In this document: in pieces, positions 1-11,329 of the stretch
Numbering within the stretch: position 1 is the first letter of the stretch
Layout of the letters: every line of letters begins with the position of its first letter
Assembly: GCA_016508695.1 (NCBI GenBank)
Contig: VNKQ01000010.1
Coordinates: 1,612,001 to 1,676,000 of the forward strand
Source: Hyphodiscus hymeniophilus
Lineage: Eukaryota; Ascomycota; Leotiomycetes; Helotiales; Hyphodiscaceae
DNA length: 64,000 nucleotides
Reading direction: 5' to 3'
The notes under the pieces: model-generated
Databases searched by the model: none
Told to the model about the DNA's origin: nothing
What the model saw: the letters and a program-made list of their open reading frames with translations, nothing else
Program-made: the position numbers and the translations under genes

Positions 1-198
1 CACTCTCTCCTCTCTCTATCAACATCTCCCCAAAAACTCCAACCCACACCTCGAATCCTCGAGACTCGCTCCTTCAACTTCATTCACATCCTCTCCTTTG
101 GCATCATCTGATTATTTCCCCCACAATCATTCCGATTGCAAGAGACGAGACGAACCACAACCAAACCCTCAGTCGCACTTGACGTGCAATCCTCCGCC

Positions 199-3100
199 AT
201 GGAGCATCAACAGAATCAACCACCTCCGGGTGGTGTCCCGGGCCCGACAGGCCGCAGACTACATATTGCTCATCGAAGAAGTCCTTCAGAACTGACACCT
301 TTGATGAGCATGTTTTCCTCTCCAGGCAGTAAGTTATCGACCTGATCTTCACTGCCGGCCTGATTGTCGTCATCGACGGACCAGTCCTACTATCTAACCT
401 TTGGCTGACTGTATAATTTGCACAACTAGTGGAACAACTTGCGATACAACAGCAGATCGAATTGCTTCAGCAGCAGCAGCAGCAGATTCAAGCTACCCAC
501 CAACAATATGTCAATATGGGCATGATCCCACCGACCCAGCACCTAGCTCCTCCCAACGCCGGCTACAATCCTATACAACCGCAGATGCAAAACTTGTCAC
601 CGCAAAATGCTTACCAATTCCCCAATCAAATGCAGCAGCAGCAACAAATGAACGCACCAATGGGAGCCCCTACACAGCCGTTATCACATCGTCGTAATCA
701 GTCGGCACTTCCGAATATGGGTATGGGTCCACCACCTGCCCCATCATCTGGGGCAGCTGGCTCGGCGTTTGGCGACTTTGGAGGACACAATCGTGGCGAG
801 AACGTTCCTGCGAGAGGGCGTGGTGGAGGACCTCCTGGCGGTGGGCACCAGCGCCGTCATTCGCTCGCCTTGCCAGAAGCCAAGAAAGCTGCAGAGTTGG
901 CACAGCAGAAACGCACGACTTCTGGGTTTCAATTCCCGATTCCTGGATCTGCTGGAGCCAGCTCAGCGTCACCGGAAGGCACGGACAGTCCCGGCGATGA
1001 CAAAATTCCAACAGGTCAAAGCACTGGAAACCACCTTGCTTCAGGATCTAGCCTTCGTGCTCGAGGTAGCGGACATGGGCGTAGCCAGAGTATGGCCGTT
1101 GGAGCCAATGGACGTGGTGGATCTTCTATGCGCGGTGGTGGTAACTTTTCCTTCCCTGCTATGCCATCTGCAGATGCTGGGGTTGGTCAGAACAATGACT
1201 TCCAGAGACGAAGTAGCGCTACCGGACATGGTCGCAATTCTTCCCGGAATTTCGAGGGTAACTGGAGAAATCAGCCTCCTCAAGGGCAGACCCCACCGCA
1301 AGATCAACAGGGCCAAATGGGCAGCTTTGGGCAAGGCCAACAACAGGGCGGTTTTCAACCAGGCCATCGAAACCGAGGCTCCATGAACCAGAGCGTCAGC
1401 TCTGTTGGAAACTTTCAATATGGTGGCCAACCTCAACTTGTCCAATTGCCACAAGGACAGATGGCTCTCGTCCCGCAGCCAATGTATCCTGGTCAGCCAT
1501 TGAACCCTCTTCAGCTCAACCAGCTCCAAGCACTTCAGGCTGCACAGATGAGTGGTCAAGGCGGACTTCAGGGTAGTCAGCATGCACCACAAATGTCTGC
1601 CCAGCAGCAGCAACAACAGCGGAAGACGTTGTTCACTCCTTACTTACCACAAGCGACACTTCCTGCCCTCCTTGGAGATGGTCAGCTCGTCTCTGGTATA
1701 CTACGTGTCAATAAGAAGAACCGCAGCGATGCATATGTTTCAACTCAGGATGGCCTTCTTGATGCCGATATCTTCATTTGCGGAAGCAAGGATCGCAATC
1801 GAGCTCTGGAAGGAGACCTAGTTGCAGTAGAATTGCTTGATGTAGATGAAGTGTGGGGTCAAAAGCGTGAGAAGGAAGAGAAAAAGAAACGCAAGGATAT
1901 CACAGATACCAGAACCGGTGGATCAACGAATGGTAACAACCAGTCCCACCGTGATAACTCCACCAATGGCGATGATCATTCTGGCGCTGGCGAAGGTGGA
2001 ATCCGCAGACGTGGGAGTCTAAGGCAAAGACCAACGCAAAAGAAGAATGATGATGTTGAAGTGGAGGGTCAGAGCCTGCTTCTTGTTGAGGAAGAAGAGG
2101 TTAACGAGTAAGGCCTCATCTCATGCTATACATTGAATCCATTCCAGAATCCGTCCTAGGGGCATCTGCACCGAACGATGATGGCTTCTGAGACAGCTTC
2201 CGACCTTCTAATGTTCTTACCAATTTCCGGCTGGAATACGTGCTAACAGTCTTATAGTGAACAGAAGCCTCTCTACGCGGGTCATATTGTCGCGGTCATC
2301 GAGCGTGTCGCAGGTCAAATGTTCTCTGGAACCCTCGGGTTACTCCGCCCCAGCAGTCAGGCCACGAAAGAGAAGCAAGAGGCCGAACGCCAGGCAAGAG
2401 ACGGAAGCAATGGTCGTCATCAAGAGCAGCGACAACAGGACAAACCGAAGATTGTCTGGTTTAAGCCAACTGATAAGAGAGTTCCACTGATAGCTATTCC
2501 TACCGAGCAAGCTCCCCGCGACTTCGTTGAGAAACATCAAGATTATGCTGATCGAATCTTCGTTGCTTGCATCAAGAGATGGCCCATTACTTCTCTTCAT
2601 CCTTTTGGTACTCTTGTGTAAGAGAGCCTCCCACCTTTTCCTCGGACAACATTACTAATTATTCCCTTCAGTGAGCAACTCGGAAAGATGGGCGAATTGA
2701 AGGTTGAGACCGATGCTTTGCTCAGAGACAACAACTTCGCGTCCGATGAATTCTCTGATGCTGTCACTCGAAGTGTTGGTCTGGATGACTGGTCCCTTGA
2801 GAAGGAGGACGAGGCGGCTCTCGCGGCACGCCGCGATTTTCGATCAGAGCGAACGTTTACTATTGACCCTAACGGTGCCAATGAGCTTGATGATGCCATC
2901 CACGTCAAAACTGAAGCTGACGGAAAGATCGAGATTGGTATCCACATTGCTGATGTTGCTCATTTCATTAAGGCCAACTCGCTTGTTGATCGTGAGGCCA
3001 AGAAGCGTGGTACTGCTGTATACCTCATGAACAGAAGTTGTAACATGCTTCCACCGAAGATCGCTTCAGAGATTTGCTCTTTGACTCCTGGTCAGGAACG

Positions 3101-4778
3101 TCTCACTGTCAGCGTTGTTTTCAAGGTCAATCCTCATACTGGTGTTGTTACAGACGAAGATACATGGATTGGAAAAGGGGTCATCAAGAGTGGTGGCAAG
3201 CTCTCCTACAAGGAGGTCGATGCCATTCTTTCTGGACACCTTGACACAAAGCTCGAAGGGGCTGAAGTCAAGGACATCCAGATTCTTCACGTAAGTTGCT
3301 CTACTTAGTAACGTTGATTAGCTTCTAACTTTTCTAGGCCGTCGCTCAAAAGTTCCGCGAATCACGTCTTGGCTCAGATGGAGAGACCATCGCTCCCCTT
3401 AGACTCATATACCAATTAGACGACGAAAATGTCCCTGTCGAACACAACATCTTCGATTCTACAGCCTCACACGAATTGATCGAAGAATTGCTTCACAAGG
3501 CCAATGCATTTGTTGCACAGAAAATCTTCCAGGGTCTTCCCGAAAAGGCTCTCCTCCGGCGGCAGGGTGGTCCAAATCCGCGAAGACTTCAAACTTTCGC
3601 CGACCGAATGAACAAGATCGGCTACGAGATGGATACTACGAGTAGCGGCACTCTTCAAAACAGTCTTTTCAAAGTCGACGATACGAACATTCGCAAGGGT
3701 ATGGAGACTCTCCTCCAGAAGACCATGCACCGTGCCAAGTATTATGTTGCCGGAAAGACCCCACAACATCTTTGGCCGCACTACGCCTTGAATCTACCCC
3801 TCTACACTCATTTCACTAACCCCTCCCGTCGATATGCCGACTTGGTCGTGCATCGACAACTTGAGGCCGTTCTCTCCGAAGGACAAATCGAATATGCCGA
3901 GGATTTTGAAAGTCTTGTTAAGACCACCGAGTCTTGCAATACGAAGAAGGACTCGGCCCAGAATGCTCAAGAGCAAAGTGTTCACATTGAGTCTTGCAGA
4001 ATCATGGATCGAAAACGCGAAGAGGCTGGTGGTGAACTCATCAGTGAGGGCATCGTGATTTGTGTCTACGAATCTGCCTTCGACGTTCTTATTCCCGAAT
4101 ACGGCTTCGAAAAAAGAGTGCACTGCGATCAACTGCCGTTGAAGAAAGCCGAGTTCCGAAAGAATGAGCGCATCTTGGAACTCTACTGGGAGAAGGGAGT
4201 TCCATCTTCAGCTTACGTGCCCGAAGACGAGCGCCCCAGAGCTGGTGTATCTCAGCGTACCACCAACGCCGCCGCCGCTGCCAAGCAAGCCGCAGTTGCA
4301 GAACGTGCCAAGAAGGAACACGAAGAGGCACAACGCAAGCAGATGGAGACGGGAACTATTTCCACTGATGATGTTGACGCTTTGTTCGATGATGAGGATG
4401 ATGCTTCCGATGTTGCCGACAGCCTTGCTGGTGTTTCCCTCGCTGAAAGACCCACTCAGAGCGTTCCACCATCGCCCACGAAGAACTCTCTGACTGCTGC
4501 TGGTAGTCTCCACCGTACTCGTTCCGACTCCAAGGTTCCAGCCAGCGAGCCTACCGAGTCCAAGCTCAGCCCAAGAGAGAAGTACCTAAAGTTCTTTACT
4601 CTCAGAGAAGAGAATGGCGAATATATCCAGGATATCCGGGAAATGACGAGAGTTCCTGTCATTCTCAAAACTGATCTCACCAAGAGTCCTCCGTAGGTGC
4701 CCTGTCCACTTCTTTCGAGTATTGCTAACACCATTCAGATGTCTCACCATCCGTTCGATGAACCCATACGCCCTCTAG
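199..4778 (+). CDS. SSD1: Ssd1/GUL-1-type RNA-binding protein with RNase II-like (RNB) fold
   Basis: Exons 199-328, 430-2107, 2258-2617, 2672-3290, 3338-4692 and 4739-4778 join in phase to give 1393 aa. The last 46-nt intron removes an apparent stop and adds a C-terminus ending SMNPYAL. Seen: a Gln-rich N-terminus (about residues 44-120), a long disordered Gly/Gln/Asn region, a cold-shock-like segment starting near LFTPYLP, then the RNB core with the TIDPNGANELDDAI signature. In active RNase II the second acidic position of this signature is Asp; here it is Glu, which fits the family view that Ssd1 is an inactive nuclease. Known role: binds 5'UTRs of cell-wall and growth mRNAs and controls their translation, under NDR kinase (Cbk1/COT1). 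Five HxRxxS motifs lie at about residues 25, 130, 183, 259 and 310, and FxFP/YxFP docking-like motifs at about 105, 210 and 283. Identity is very secure; exon 1 rests on the conserved start HIAHRRSPSELTP. Confidence 0.95.
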
Positions 4779-5256
4779 GTCTAGTCTTATTCTATATGAA
4801 TTTAGATTTATCCTATGTCTGACTGGTCGCACGATCTGATAGCGTTTAAGGATTCTCACTCGTGAGATGGAATACGAATCTCGAGGCATGCAGGGATGTT
4901 CATGGAACATGATGTATGTTTCATAAAACTTCTGTATGCACACTGAAGGGAATGGTGCGACTCATTTCCTCTGTAAGTTTGTCGTTCGAGTTTGATCAAC
5001 AACGAAAGCCGTGCTGGTAGGCTTGAAGACTTGCTTGATCAATCACCGAAGGAAGTTGGAGTGCGTTGCACAAAATGGGACTGAACAAATGGAACATGGT
5101 TCACTGTATTTCCTTTGCTTTAGCGTTTGCATTGAGGCTTTAGCGGAATTATATTTAGATTGATCTTGCCCTTTGTTTTGTCTCGTCATTGCGATTCAAT
5201 CCCACTCACTCAATCCTTTATATGTAAAGCAAGTATTTGCTCCAGCGAACATCCAA
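4779..5256. other. Convergent intergenic region, 3' ends of SSD1 and the DHODH gene
   Basis: Both flanking genes end here. I see no coding stretch, RNA gene or repeat. It presumably holds the two 3'UTRs. Confidence 0.6.
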
Positions 5257-6384
5257 TTATTGACACTTTAGATCCTCTTCTGACAATCCTGAACTGATCT
5301 TTCCAAAAACTTCTACCCCTTCCCTGCCTAATGCTGTCCCCACACCCACAGCCATTGCACCAACATTCCTCATCCGGCTGTACCCACCCGCATCACTCAC
5401 GCCCCCAATTCCAACAATGGCAATTCTCTTCAACTCTTTGAACGGACTTGCGTCCAACATCTCTCTAATCGTCTTCACATTTCCTAAAGCCAACGGATGC
5501 AATGCCTCGCCGGCCATTCCTCCAATCCCACTTCCACTTGCACTCCCCAAAGCACTTTTCCCATCTCCATCAAGCACCAAACAGCTCCCCAGCGTGTTTG
5601 TAGCCGTGATGAAAGATATCGGACACCCGCCATATAGTTCCGTGCTCCTTTCCAAAACTTGAATAAGCGTCTTGAACTGGTCTGCATAGGTGTAAGGCGG
5701 TGTTTTGATCCCCACATGTAATGGAACACCATTTCCGATTCCAGCCATCTGCTTCGCTTCGCTAATGGCAGTGATATACTCACCCAGCTCCGAGCCATCA
5801 TATGCCGGCGGCGGCTTATCCAGAATATTAGGACAGGAGAGGTTAATCTCCATCATCATGACCAGGTCCCCGTAGTCCCCGCCGGGCTTCCACCGGAACC
5901 GCTCAGGATGGTTCTGCAGCTCGAGCAGGTGCGTGCAGCATGCCGCCACCTCGTAGACGGTGCCCGTCACGGACACGATGAAGGGCTTCGCTGGTTGCTT
6001 GTCTAGCTGGCCCGACTCGGACATGTTTTTGAGTACTTTCATGTAGTCGGGGAAGCTGATCGGACTGTAGCCCAGGGTGTTGAGGGAAGACGTCTCTCCG
6101 GGAAGCACATCGCTCCGTCCATGGGCTACAGATGTGTCGATCCGCGAGGTCGAGTGCCCTGTGCTGGAGGAGAAGAACGTGTACTGGTGGAGCTTGGGGT
6201 CCTGTTTGAACTCGCTCCATAGCGAGGTGCGGATTGTGACGGCTCCCGTGTGGGGGCTGTCGTACAGCGTCTTGAGATCATCGTAGGTGGTTGCCCATGG
6301 GTTTGAAGAGTTGAGGAGGGGAGGGTTGATACTGATCAAATATCTAGATCCGGGAGTCGTGGAGGTTGCTTCGGGTGTTGACAT
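5257..6384 (-). CDS. Dihydroorotate dehydrogenase, class 1A-like (cytosolic, flavin-dependent)
   Basis: Intronless, 375 aa from the ATG at 6384 (MSTPEATS). The open frame extends 30 codons upstream, but MSTPEATS fits the family start best. Seen: the FMN-barrel motif NLSCPNIL, whose Cys corresponds to the catalytic base of class 1A enzymes (class 2 uses Ser); an ITATNTLG segment; and the C-terminal phosphate-binding loop IVGIGGVSDAGG followed by AMAVGVGTALGREG. No mitochondrial presequence or membrane helix is evident, unlike the class 2 enzyme that normally serves pyrimidine synthesis in filamentous ascomycetes. The family reaction is dihydroorotate to orotate with fumarate as acceptor. Whether this copy works in uridine synthesis or on another substrate cannot be told. 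An E-box-like CACGTG lies about 55 bp upstream of the start. The fold is certain; the exact substrate is inferred. Confidence 0.88.
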   Translation of the reverse strand: MSTPEATSTTPGSRYLISINPPLLNSSNPWATTYDDLKTLYDSPHTGAVTIRTSLWSEFKQDPKLHQYTFFSSSTGHSTSRIDTSVAHGRSDVLPGETSSLNTLGYSPISFPDYMKVLKNMSESGQLDKQPAKPFIVSVTGTVYEVAACCTHLLELQNHPERFRWKPGGDYGDLVMMMEINLSCPNILDKPPPAYDGSELGEYITAISEAKQMAGIGNGVPLHVGIKTPPYTYADQFKTLIQVLERSTELYGGCPISFITATNTLGSCLVLDGDGKSALGSASGSGIGGMAGEALHPLALGNVKTIREMLDASPFKELKRIAIVGIGGVSDAGGYSRMRNVGAMAVGVGTALGREGVEVFGKISSGLSEEDLKCQ

Positions 6385-6945
6385 GGTGGTTGATAATTCG
6401 GAAGTGGGGAGAAAGCAAGAGGTACTAGATATGATATCACGTGAGTTTACGGGACGGTAGAAATAGAATGGCAACCTCGTTCGTTTCGTAATATCATAGA
6501 GTGATTTGTATTACTACTCTGATACTCGTGCCAAGTGGCTTATTCCAATCGCTCGTGTACTTGTTGGAAGATTCATGGATAAGGTCATGATACGGGTATT
6601 CCCATGGCTCTGCTTTACCAGCATACTATTTCCTGATCAGCCAAATATCAAAACGTTGAGACGCAGAACTTCTGAGATACTTCCCTCCATTTATAGAGAA
6701 ATCGGGTTGGAGTGGTGTATGAAAAAAAACCCAACGAAAAGGCCCAAAGATATTGGAATGTGGACCAGCCATATTATTCCATTTGATATTTTGATTTGAA
6801 GTTCATTTGTATGTGCACACAATAAATACTAAGTCGAGCGTAATGTGCTCTTTCTCTTGTCTAAAACCAGACCTTGCCTACCCGCTAGGGGTCATGGCAA
6901 CAAATCTCCTGAACTCCAATCACATACACACAGTTGCTCGAACAT
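6385..6945. other. Intergenic region between DHODH start and ferritin-like gene end
   Basis: Holds the DHODH promoter (CACGTG near 6437) and the 3' end of the next minus-strand gene. I see no convincing gene; the open frame at 6506-6799 has no recognisable features. Confidence 0.5.
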
Positions 6946-7953
6946 CTAAGATATCTGGACAACCATCGGTCCCGCAACGGTAATAGCGTCCGTCAATACA
7001 CCCGTCAATGGACCCGCGCTCGCAAGGTTAACATAAGTCAGACCAGCCAGATCTTGTGGTACGACGCAAGCACCATTCGCAAAAGGCGTGAAGGCTGCTC
7101 CACCAGGTTGCCCTCCGTTCGTGAACGCACAGAAAGTTGCTCCAGTCGCCGCGGTGGTGATCTGTAGATTTGATCCCGCTACAATAGCGGACGTCGAGGC
7201 TCCAGAAGCCATGGACATTGCCGCGAATGGAGTGATGGCGAGATTCGAGCCACTCGGGCATGAGGAGATGAATCCCGCAGCGAGCGAGAACACCGAGCGG
7301 ATACCCAAGGGTGTGTCAAAAGCAGACGGCACAGCGGCAGCCTTTGAAGCGACGCGGATGAATGTTTGATGTCTGGCTTCCACGGTGACGATTTCGGCGG
7401 CGACAGTCAGGATCGCTGGTGTGGTCAAAAGAGGCGCAGCGCCGAGGTATGCTGAGACACCGACGTTCTCGAGGATAGAAGCGGTAGCAACCATGCTTGC
7501 TGCGTCTGTGAGGCCGAACTTGTAGGTGCATGGCGCTACCGGCTGGGTTCCTGCTCCGGCAATGGCTGAGAGGAGTGTAGTGACATGGACTTGTTCTGTG
7601 TTGCCAATGGACTTCAAATTGGTGATGTCCTCTGGTGTAAGGCCTAGGGCGGCGAAATCTGAATCGGAGAACTGGGCGAATCCCTCTTGGTAGAAAGCTG
7701 TTTCGAGGAACTCTAGTGTGAGAGCGCTGAGAGTATTAGAGGGGCTCATTAAATACTCTCAAGGAATTGTAACTTACAATTGAAGGATATCGATATCTGT
7801 TAACCCAGCTGGAAGTCCGGTGGCTGCCAGTTGTCTCGCTCTTAGGTCATAGGCAGACACTGCTCGACTACTCAATTTTGGTTGTGCTGGGAGCGCGGAT
7901 GCCACTGTTGCGAGACCCACGACCATCCCAATGATGTTCCTGATTGAAGGCAT
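6946..7953 (-). CDS. Secreted ferritin-like domain protein (Rds1-like)
   Basis: Two exons on the minus strand, 7778-7953 and 6946-7726, give 318 aa. The 51-nt intron has GTAAGT and CAG ends and a CTAAT branch site, and joins ILQ to FALTLEFLE. Seen: an N-terminal hydrophobic signal peptide (MPSIRNIIGMVVGLATVASA), a spacer, then the ferritin_2 four-helix core with LTLEFLETAFYQEGF, an EQVHVTTL helix, and EIVTVEARHQTFIR. The Glu and His residues in these helices are the family's presumed metal ligands. Homologues such as fission yeast Rds1 are induced by starvation or stress; their biochemical role is not established. The C-terminal third is Ala/Gly/Thr-rich, as is usual for secreted members. The gene is tail-to-head with its neighbours and does not look operon-like. 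Confidence 0.85.
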
Positions 7954-9228
7954 TTTGCACTGGTAGACTGAGCTCAAGATAAGAGACGTTGTGTTGATCT
8001 TGAGTGCGGTCGGGTTTTGGTTTATGGTGATAAATTCGCAGTATGATGTAAAGAATTGTGAGAATGTAAAGATGCAAGACCAAGACCAGCCTGAGGTATC
8101 ACAACAATATCTTCCAATTAAAGTATTAAGTAATAAAAGAATCCAAATGAGTGAATGGCGATAGACACAACTTTTGGAAGCAAACCAGCGCTTGAATGGG
8201 TATCGTAAAGAAGGGTGGTGACTACACTAAAAAATGGAAATGGCTCCCATTAATAGAAATCAAAAGTCACTGCACCCCCTTGATCTCACCGGAAAAAGCT
8301 TGACCGGCTCGTCGCAAATCCATTTTGCTTTGGAGGAAGGAAAGTGGGCCATCCGAAGTTCATCAAGCCTTGAGATGACAGCGGGTATATTCACCTACAA
8401 GAACTCAGCGGCCCAATAGCAGACCTGGGAATCAAGCGGAAGAATGGATGGGGCAGGTTCAAACAAGCTTACTGAAGCTTTGATCATTTGGTCCCGGACG
8501 AAGCATGAAGACCTGGTGGTTGCCGTTGTCGGTTGTCGGTAAACAAGGGGCTGTCGTCTCAGCGGTGTTTGAGGTCAGGCCTCATGAACCACAAGCGAAT
8601 TCGGGCTTTTCGGAGACAAGGTTCTATGATGATTCAGCTCAGACTTTAGACTGAAATTTGATTGTTTATCTGTTGCAAGTGGTACGGATGGCTTGCAAGC
8701 CGTAATTCTCGACGGCGCACGTCGCAGCTCCTTGTCTGTTCCCGAATACTCTCCTCGATGGGAAGGTTGTTTGGCTTCCAAGACGGCTGGAAGGGCTTAT
8801 ATTATGCCGAAACCCCTCCTTGTGGGAGATGAGATCGTGAACTTAGGATCCTTCTCCGCTGGACTTGTCTACATTGAATCATCGTTAAGGTGGTAAATAA
8901 AATCAATAAGAGAGATCTGAGAGTTAACATCCTCAAGTATTTGAAGCTACAGATTGATTGACTCTTTCTGAATCGTGATTATTTATTCACTATGCTTTAT
9001 GGAGCATCGGACTCTGTGTAATTGATCTATCTCACCTGTCAGGCCCTACCTGAAAGTTGCCACCAAATCATCAGTATCTTGCAACGCTATCTCACGACAC
9101 TTCTCACCGAAAAAAGAGGATCACATACAAGCTTAGTTTTGGTTTATGGGGAAGGCCCTAGAATGACCACCATTCTACGCTCGAGAATGCAGTAGCAGTC
9201 TCGCATATTTATAACATCGAATTACAAC
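7954..9228. other. Intergenic region, about 1.3 kb, no gene recognised
   Basis: Upstream of the ferritin-like gene and downstream of the F-box-like gene. Short open frames (8234-8419, 8575-8781, 8693-8896) show no domain, signal peptide or credible splice continuation. Base composition is unremarkable. Confidence 0.5.
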
Positions 9229-10388
9229 TCATTGTTGACAATCTTGCCTCGTCTTCTTCAACCTAAAAAATTTGTTTCGAGTTTCTTCTGCCTTCTTCAG
9301 AATGGCCATGCTCACATCAGACCACTCTTCTAAGCACACTTCTCCACGGTGTATCTCAAGTGTGACAATATCAAAACAATGGCCTGCCCATGTTCCTCTA
9401 TGGACTTCAAAATGCTCATTACCACCACTTGGAATGCTCGTCCAACACGCTGCGGGGTATACAAGTCAGTGTAAAGACAAATAGATGGACTAGGCTTCGT
9501 TGGAAAGTAGGATGAGTAAGCAGTGGACTTACTTTGCATGAGAAGCACATCGTCGAAGCTGATACTACCACTCTCTTTGCTATGGTACTCTCTGGCTTTT
9601 GGTCCTCTAAAGTGCTTGGACGATATTGTCTCTTTGGTGGTGAGGTTTCTGAGAAGCCACTCTTGATCCATTGGGAAGAGGTACGAACAGCTCAGCTCTT
9701 CTTTAATCTCCAACCAATACATCTCAGGAACGTCTGAGGCATCTAGGTGATACTGAGCTAGTGTGAGCCAACCAGATTCCTCGCTATACGGTGTAGCGGC
9801 ACATCGTGAAGGAGCATTTCTATGCGCCAAGAAAAATCGCCTTGCGGAGCACATGTTTCCGTACCACGACTTCCCGGTAATCGACTCGACCATGGTGCCC
9901 TTATTGAATGCGTCCGGCAGATCCGTAGAGTAAGAGCCTTGAAAGGCAATCATCTTCCCTGCCCAAGGGCTTGCAGACTTGAGGTACCCGGCGCGAATGT
10001 GACGGAGCACAATCTGCCAAAGGAACTGGGACGACAGACCTAGAGCAACGACGTCCGCTTTATCTAGAACGAGAAGCTTGAGAATCATGTCAAGAAGCTC
10101 ATTGGATAATCCCTCTAGCATAGAGAGCTTTTCACCGGTCTTTACGGCTCGGGTAGAGCGTGAATGAGGATCGGTATTGCCGGGTGACAACGCTGGGCGT
10201 GCGAGCTTTCCCCACGCATCCCACTGAACATTCGGATTGAAAATCTTGGTCTCCAGAGTCTGATTATAACGAGCCCATTGCCTTTCCTCGTCTTGAACTT
10301 CGATATAATGGCTTTGCAGAAGCTCTGGAGCAATGACATACCAATCCTGCGGTCTACACATAGTGTGATCAGCGCCTGGCGTACACAT
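9229..10388 (-). CDS. F-box-like domain protein, fungal expanded family
   Basis: Two exons on the minus strand, 9533-10388 and 9229-9449, give 358 aa. The intron (83 nt; GTAAGT donor, CGCAG acceptor, CTGAC branch) is an inference. An unspliced reading is also open but ends in an unusual tail, whereas splicing yields a GTWAGHCFDIVTLE block and a Glu/Trp-rich end resembling what I recall of fungal F-box paralogues. Seen: a segment at about residues 90-135 (SMLEGLSNELLDMILKLL and following) with the LxxELLxxIL pattern of an F-box, which would contact Skp1 in an SCF ubiquitin ligase. The rest has no recognisable repeats. The target is unknown. The start is the first ATG (10388). Family assignment is moderate, since F-box motifs are short. 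Confidence 0.65.
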
Positions 10389-11329
10389 TGTGAGAGTTGG
10401 GCGTGGAAGCTTTGATGCCTGGTCTAGAAACGAGTTGTGAGTTTGTGAGAAGAAGAATAGAGAAATATTAGGAAATTACCTACCTACCAAGGGATTAAAA
10501 ACATTTGACGAGCCATAGGGGTAGTCCTGACTAGTCTGTCCCACAAGGTACCTATGGCGCATCGAAGAAGGAAGGTCACGGAGCCTCCGTCGGTACCTTA
10601 TTCAACGTATTTAGGTACATACTGATAACTTTTAAAGAGTACTTTCACACATAATAAGTTTGGAGTACGATAGACTTGATGCCTAGCATATCTTGGGACA
10701 CATTTTGGCAGAGGAGTTTTGATCTTGCATTGTAAGTTTCGTTTTTTTTCGGAGGACTTGTTTACAGTTGTTACATTATTAGTAGAATAGGGGAACTCGC
10801 CAAATCTTGAGCCTTGAATGGCCATTTTATAGACAACGACTCACAACAATTACGATAAGTATTGAGCGAGTGGGACGCTTGAAATTAATTGGTAAGTAAG
10901 CTCCAAACCTATTCGTCAAGTAGGAATGAACTGATTCTAACCTGAGAAAAGCCGGCCCCAAGTATCTCGCACGTGACATTTTATTCCACCTTCGAGTCTC
11001 TGACTCTCCAGATCCCTTTAGTGTTGTTTTGGGACGCTTTGAGGACTTTACGACGAAGTAGATAACCAACCTACAAGACGCCACTTTAAATTCGTCTCAG
11101 ATAGGTTTCGTGGGTAGGCTATCCGGAGCGAGTCAGCCTCGGAGAAGGAGGCGCGGGGAAGTAAGCGACACGGAGCTGCACCATTGGTTGGCATATTGAA
11201 TGGACTTGTAATACTTACAGCCGAAACTTTCAATTTTCCTCGGTTCAGGATTGATCCGTGGGTTCTGAGGAAGTGTTCCTATAATTAAAAGTAGAGAAGA
11301 TTACGCTACAACTTGACCGACATATAATA
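10389..11329. other. Divergent intergenic region between F-box-like gene and SDR 1
   Basis: Shared upstream region for two divergent genes. No ORF with features. A TATA-like run (CATATAATAATGG) overlaps the SDR start at about 11319-11332, probably too close to act as a TATA box. Confidence 0.45.

Noticed and set aside
4694..4696. Apparent TAG stop of SSD1 at 4694
   Set aside because: It lies in a short intron (4693-4738); splicing gives the conserved C-terminus.
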